Below are positions 60,636 to 64,000 of a stretch of DNA of 64,000 nucleotides, in pieces; position 1 is the first letter of the stretch, and the number at the start of each line of letters is the position of its first letter. This stretch comes from Metabacillus_B sp050107715 (GTDB lineage: Bacteria > Bacillota > Bacilli > Bacillales > Bacillaceae), in NCBI RefSeq assembly GCF_050107715.1, contig NZ_JBNILN010000005.1:1-64000 (forward strand), written 5' to 3'. A program made the position numbers and the translations under genes. The notes beneath the pieces are model-generated. The model had not been told where the DNA came from. It searched no databases and worked only from the letters and a program-made list of their open reading frames with translations.

Positions 60636-61421
60636 TTATTTTTCCAGAAGATGAAAATTGCTGATAGAAATTGATTCACGATCAGATGAAAAATTTATTT
60701 CAGCATGGACTTTAAAAACATCACGCAGCATCTTCTTTGTAATCACATTCTCTGGAATTCCACTATCATAAAGTTTTCCTGATTGAAGCACAACCAATTG
60801 ATCTGAAATCATGGCTGCTTGATTAATATCATGGAGGACTAGAATGACCGTAATGCCATGAGCCATATTTAATTGTTTAATCAGTTCAATTATCTCAAGC
60901 TGGTGGTGGATGTCTAAATAAGACGTAGGCTCATCCAGTAATAATACAGCAGGCTTTTGAGCTAGTGCCATTGCAATCCATGCCCTCTGACGCTCCCCTC
61001 CAGACAGCCGATCTACTGCTCTCTCAGCTAAATCTTCTAAATGAGTCAGGTTGATCGCTTGCTCCACAATTGCCTGATCTTCTTGATTTAGCCGTTCAAA
61101 TTTCCTTTTGTGAGGGAAACGTCCATATTCGACTAACTGTCTTACCGTAATCTCGGGGTTATTCTCATGGGCTTGCATTAAGAAAGCAAGCTCTCTGGCA
61201 AAGGCTTTCCTGCTCCATTTATTGATTTCACTATTCTTAAAATAAATCTCTCCAGCAGTCGTCTGAATTTGCTTTCCAAGTGCTTTTAAAAGCGTGCTTT
61301 TGCCGCAGCCGTTCGGTCCAAGAATACTGTGGATTTTTCCTGTTTCAAACTGAAGAGATAAACTTGAAATGACTTCGTTCTCACCATATCCAATATGCAC
61401 ATTCTTTGCCTCAATAGTCAT
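60636..61421 (-). CDS. Iron-siderophore ABC transporter ATP-binding protein
   Basis: 261 residues. Walker A GPNGCGKSTLLKAL, Q-loop LMQAHENNP, signature LSGGERQRAWIAMALAQ, Walker B LLLDEPTSYLDI and H-loop VLHDINQA show a FecE/FhuC-type ATPase. Its start overlaps the permease stop by 4 bp. Co-expressed with the FecCD permease, but the cognate binding-protein gene is truncated, so the importer may no longer work unless another binding protein serves it. Confidence 0.9.
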   Translation of the reverse strand: MTIEAKNVHIGYGENEVISSLSLQFETGKIHSILGPNGCGKSTLLKALGKQIQTTAGEIYFKNSEINKWSRKAFARELAFLMQAHENNPEITVRQLVEYGRFPHKRKFERLNQEDQAIVEQAINLTHLEDLAERAVDRLSGGERQRAWIAMALAQKPAVLLLDEPTSYLDIHHQLEIIELIKQLNMAHGITVILVLHDINQAAMISDQLVVLQSGKLYDSGIPENVITKKMLRDVFKVHAEINFSSDRESISISNFHLLEK

Positions 61422-62443
61422 ATCGTTCTCTTCTTTCGTAACAGATATAGGAAAAATGGAGCCCCTATAACCCCCATAATAATACCGACAGGAAGCTCGA
61501 TTGGTGCAAAGGCAACACGGCCAATGGTGTCAGATAAGCATAGAACGCTTACACCCAGCAAGGCTGAAGCCGGAAGCAATATCCGATAATCATTCCCGAC
61601 GAGAAGCCTTGCAGCATGTGGGACAATTAATCCAACAAAACCCAAAAGACCAACGATACTCACTGCACTGGCAGCAAGCAGGGCGCTAATAGCAATAAAC
61701 CACAAACGATAGCCTTCCGTGTTTAGTCCAAGAGACTTTGATTCAGCATCACCAAGCAATAGTACATTCATCCGCTGCGCGCTTAGCAATGCCAGTGCTA
61801 AGCCAATCAGACTATAAGGAACGATGATTTCGACATGCCCCCAGCTTTTGGCTGACAGGTTTCCAACCATAAAAGAAACAGCCCCCTGAATCCGATCACT
61901 ATAGAATGTATACAGGGCTGAAACGCCTGAGTTTAAAAAAGCAGAGGCCGCAACACCGGCAAGGATAATCCTCATTGGAGAGACTCCCTTGTCCCATGCG
62001 AGCAGATAGATGAGCAGGGCCGAGGCCAGCGCTCCGACAAATGCAACAGGAATGAGCAAATACGAATAAGCCGGGAAAACCAGGAGCATGGTGATACCAA
62101 ATAAACCTGCACCAGAGGAAACACCGATAATATGAGGATCAGCCATAGGATTCCGCATAACCCCTTGCAGCAAGGCACCCGATAGTGCCAGGTTTATACC
62201 CGCAAAGACGGCGACAAGCGTGCGGGGCAGCCTTATATTCCAAATGATTGTATAAAATGGCGATTCCGTGCTGCCCAGTAAAATACTTAAGATCGATTGA
62301 ACATCCACTGAAACTGCTCCAAAACCCAAGCTAATCATCACACTGAACATAGCCAGGATGAAAAAGAGGCCAATGATAAAGACCTTCCAGCTTATCTTTT
62401 TTCTAATCCCTATCTTCACTTCGTTACTCAAAACGTTTGTCAT
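61418..62443 (-). CDS. Iron-siderophore ABC transporter permease (FecCD family)
   Basis: 341 residues from the ATG at 62443, close to GGAAG; a GTG at 62482 would add 13 residues but has no site. About nine or ten TM helices. Family motifs: RLPRTLVAVFAGINLALSG, LQGVMRNPMADPHIIGVSSG and VGLIVPHAARLLVGND. A single fused-type FecCD gene suggests a homodimeric permease. No Fur box was recognised upstream, because the region there carries the truncated binding-protein gene. Confidence 0.88.
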   Translation of the reverse strand: MTNVLSNEVKIGIRKKISWKVFIIGLFFILAMFSVMISLGFGAVSVDVQSILSILLGSTESPFYTIIWNIRLPRTLVAVFAGINLALSGALLQGVMRNPMADPHIIGVSSGAGLFGITMLLVFPAYSYLLIPVAFVGALASALLIYLLAWDKGVSPMRIILAGVAASAFLNSGVSALYTFYSDRIQGAVSFMVGNLSAKSWGHVEIIVPYSLIGLALALLSAQRMNVLLLGDAESKSLGLNTEGYRLWFIAISALLAASAVSIVGLLGFVGLIVPHAARLLVGNDYRILLPASALLGVSVLCLSDTIGRVAFAPIELPVGIIMGVIGAPFFLYLLRKKRTI

Positions 62444-62545
62444 ATACTTCCGGATAGACCCCTTCCGTATTCTCTTAAGCACATTTGGAATAAATGCCCA
62501 GATTTAAAGATGATGGATAACCTCCATCATCCATAAAACAAGAGG

Positions 62546-62938
62546 TTACTTGGATTGATTTGAATAGACTAAATCTGCCATATATTTATAAGAATCCACT
62601 ACTTTAACACCAGGTGCCATGACGAATTGACCCTTCGGCAGAAAATGAATTCGGTTATTGGCAACAGCTGAAAGGGAGTTCCAGGCCGGATTCTTTTTAT
62701 AGTTGTTCTCAATCATCTTTTCAGCGTCCTCATTCGTTGTATGAGAAAGGACAAACAGATAATCAGGATCAATCTTGACCATCTCTTCCATACTGAATGG
62801 GATATAGCCAGCCATAACTTCTCCCTCCAACGATTCTGTTACATTGCGAAGCTTCAATTGGTTTGCCATATCAACCGATATTGTCGGACCCTGCTCAACA
62901 TATGCAGCATCACCCATTACCGTTAGGATGGCATAACC
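62546..62938 (-). pseudogene. Siderophore-binding protein, 5'-truncated
   Basis: The C-terminal lobe only. Homology begins at about YAILTVMGDAAYVEQGPT and runs through PFSMEEMVKIDPDYLFVLS to VVDSYKYMADLVY. The signal peptide, lipobox and N-terminal lobe are missing, and the frame upstream closes with TGA at 62947. ATG 62917 gives 123 residues but has no plausible ribosome binding site. The break lies within a few bases of the DinB break on the other strand, so one deletion probably removed both 5' ends. Confidence 0.85.
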
Positions 62939-63304
62939 AGCAATTCAATCTGGCAGATCGTCAACCATTTGGTTTTTTGGAATGAAGACGTCATCCATCG
63001 AATCAAAGGCACTGAAAATCCTCATAAACCAAAGGATAATGAAGAAACCTTCGCAAATCCAGGGAATCCGGAAGACGAAAATGGCTGGAACCTAACCGTA
63101 AAGCGCCTAAACGAAGTTATGAATGAATTAAAAGCCGTGATCGCGGAACTAAATGATGAAAAGCTAAAAGAACCGTATGCAGCAGACAGGTACTCCATTG
63201 AGCGTTTACTAAGCAATGCAATGAAGCACGCTGTGTATCATATTGGGCAAATTGTTCTGCTTCGGAAGCTGCAATCCTCTTGGGGTGGGGTGGATTGGTC
63301 CTAA
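62939..63304 (+). pseudogene. DinB-family protein, 5'-truncated
   Basis: The frame reads NSIWQIVNHLVFWNEDVIHR, KGTENPHKPKDNEETF and, near the end, AMKHAVYHIGQIVLLRKLQ, the C-terminal His motif of DinB/YfiT-type metal-binding four-helix proteins. The first helix, with its His, and the start codon are missing: TAG at 62924-62926 closes the frame and no ribosome binding site precedes the nominal TTG at 62969. Same junction as the truncated binding protein. Confidence 0.82.
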
Positions 63305-63354
63305 GGACAGCAACTCCATATTTTGAAAGATGATTTATCAAGCAAGTAAATAAA

Positions 63355-63403
63355 GGGACGGTTCTGATGCTTCTGAAGCAGCAGAACCGTCCCCGTGTTT
63401 TTT
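63355..63403. repeat. Long hairpin of REP type (possible DinB terminator)
   Basis: GGGACGGTTCTG pairs with CAGAACCGTCCC, and the interior TGCTTC-T-GAAGCA pairs too, followed by CCGTGTTTTTT. GGGACGGTTCT-type repeats are frequent between Bacillaceae genes. Could act as a plus-strand terminator. Confidence 0.7.
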
Positions 63404-63545
63404 GTGGATACTACTCAGACAACGGTAAGCTGAAAATTTTAATACACCGGAAATTGGTAGACGGATCTTTAGAGAATACCTCGATGGAAAAGGAATGGAT
63501 TCAATTGCAAAAACTTTGACAGCTGAAAGAACTGCATTTGTTGTT
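63403..63545 (+). pseudogene. Large serine recombinase remnant
   Basis: Two frames give GYYSDNGKLKI and, after a shift, NTPEIGRRIFREYLDGKGMD followed by SIAKTLTAERT. This is the start of the recombinase domain (PF07508 type: GY...dGKL...pe...RRIF..Yl.GkG...IA..L). No catalytic N-terminus or C-terminal part is present. It is a trace of an excised or decayed mobile element. Confidence 0.65.
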
Positions 63546-63548
63546 ATC

Positions 63549-63778
63549 TCATCCAATCTGATTCTCAAACAGGGAATTGCGATTATTAAACTTCATAATC
63601 CAGTAAAACAGAAAACCATTAAGCAGCAGGACAGCAGCCGAGATCATCAGCATGAGCTCTATTCCAAGCAGGAAAAGTCCGCTTAGTTGCCCGATGAGCA
63701 TTCCTATGACGGGAAGCACAATGATTCCGCCGATATTTTGTGCCTCGGTAATTCTCTCCAATCGCAATTGCGCTAATC
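63549..63778 (-). pseudogene. ABC-2 type permease C-terminal remnant
   Basis: MISAIAIGE in one frame joins ITEAQNIGGIIVLPVIGMLI in another, after an extra A in GGAGAGAATT. It continues through LSGLFLLGIELMLMISAAVL and LLNGFLFYWIMKF to a stop at 63549. The TEAQ...IVLP motif with two following TM helices is typical of the end of ABC-2/NatB-like permeases. Truncated and frameshifted. Confidence 0.65.
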
Positions 63779-63787
63779 ATTATTTTT

Positions 63788-63922
63788 TTAAAAGCGTGGT
63801 TTATTGAAAAATAAACCGATAACAAAGAATGCAAGTCCAAGTATCAAACCCCAAAAATGCTTATCTAAGAATCCAAATAGGCCAACACTTAATACTGCAA
63901 GCAAAAACATAATTTTCATCAT
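63788..63922 (-). CDS. 44-residue membrane protein
   Basis: Starts MMKIMFLLAVLSVGLFGFLD, with a second TM through WGLILGLAFFVIGLFF, ending NKPRF. AGGGTGATAAAA precedes the ATG at 63922 (or 63919). Two short TM helices, basic end. Intact and plausible but of unknown function. It ends 10 bp before the permease remnant. Confidence 0.55.
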   Translation of the reverse strand: MMKIMFLLAVLSVGLFGFLDKHFWGLILGLAFFVIGLFFNKPRF

Positions 63923-64000
63923 TTTTATCACCCTGACTGTTTAGTAAATCAACCACAATCTTGGAATCAGCTGAGAAATGTTTTAGATCCGAGAATACCA

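Noticed and set aside
60414..60674. Plus-strand 86-codon frame before the iron-uptake genes
   Set aside because: No ribosome site and overlaps the minus-strand terminator and gene end.
1..64000. Prophage or integrated plasmid
   Set aside because: No phage structural, replication or packaging genes; only a small serine-recombinase trace at 63.4 kb.

Overview
The window looks like a chromosomal segment of a Bacillaceae species (low to moderate G+C, strong AGGAGG-type ribosome binding sites, frequent TTG/GTG starts). Recognisable Bacillus-type genes include a YfmQ-like protein, a YugO-like K+ channel, HelD, a YvgO-like stress protein, a MapB-like methionine aminopeptidase, an MhqO-like dioxygenase with an MhqR-like operator, FapA/DUF342 and SelO. 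No rRNA, tRNA, CRISPR array or phage structural gene was seen. The genus cannot be fixed from the sequence alone.

Layout. 1-0.6 kb: a decayed MBL-fold hydrolase. 1.0-7.0 kb: a cassette of a small Cys-free secreted protein, a membrane-anchored helical protein, a MacB/FtsX-type ABC exporter, an anchored extracellular protein and a lipoprotein; this is the best candidate here for an undescribed secreted-protein or export/immunity system. 7.0-9.4 kb: quinone-stress dioxygenase, lipoprotein, yfmQ. 9.5-12.3 kb: an NTP-pyrophosphohydrolase-like gene abutting a PLD-helicase. 12.5-15.9 kb: small membrane proteins, a methyltransferase and a K+ channel. 15.9-19.6 kb: an operon of FapA/DUF342, multi-GAF and PilZ proteins. 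19.8-21.8 kb: selO and a zinc-ribbon protein. 21.9-22.6 kb: a dense repeat patch. 22.8-26.0 kb: a chemoreceptor with a sigma-D promoter and an MFS pump behind an attenuator-like hairpin. 26.2-31.1 kb: a VCBS protein, a pRiA4b ORF-3 protein, a Uma2 nuclease and HelD. 31.1-32.5 kb: a two-gene AT-rich island. 32.9-34.4 kb: a second chemoreceptor. 34.6-38.5 kb: a five-gene HMA2/P-type ATPase operon. 38.5-41.0 kb: hypothetical genes. 41.3-46.0 kb: a two-component system divergent from a micropeptide and two CPBP proteases, one of them apparently acquired. 46.2-49.7 kb: yvgO, a sialate O-acetylesterase and a frameshifted HEAT protein. 49.8-52.0 kb: a gene graveyard (APH-like kinase and polysaccharide deacetylase pseudogenes) around a small membrane-protein operon. 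52.2-54.1 kb: a TetR regulator, two micropeptides and an NAD(P)-binding reductase sharing operator-like boxes. 54.3-60.2 kb: housekeeping-type genes. 60.6-64.0 kb: an iron-siderophore importer whose binding protein is truncated, next to truncated DinB, serine-recombinase and ABC-2 permease remnants.

Two themes stand out. First, small genes below usual annotation cut-offs recur next to regulators and membrane proteins (43969, 50835, 53278, 53408, 63788). Second, pseudogenes and deletion junctions concentrate at 48-52 kb and 62.5-63.8 kb, with a dispersed repeat family (about 13.75, 45.97, 47.04 and 57.95 kb) and a REP-like cluster at 22 kb. All calls rest on reading motifs by eye; no database search was run.
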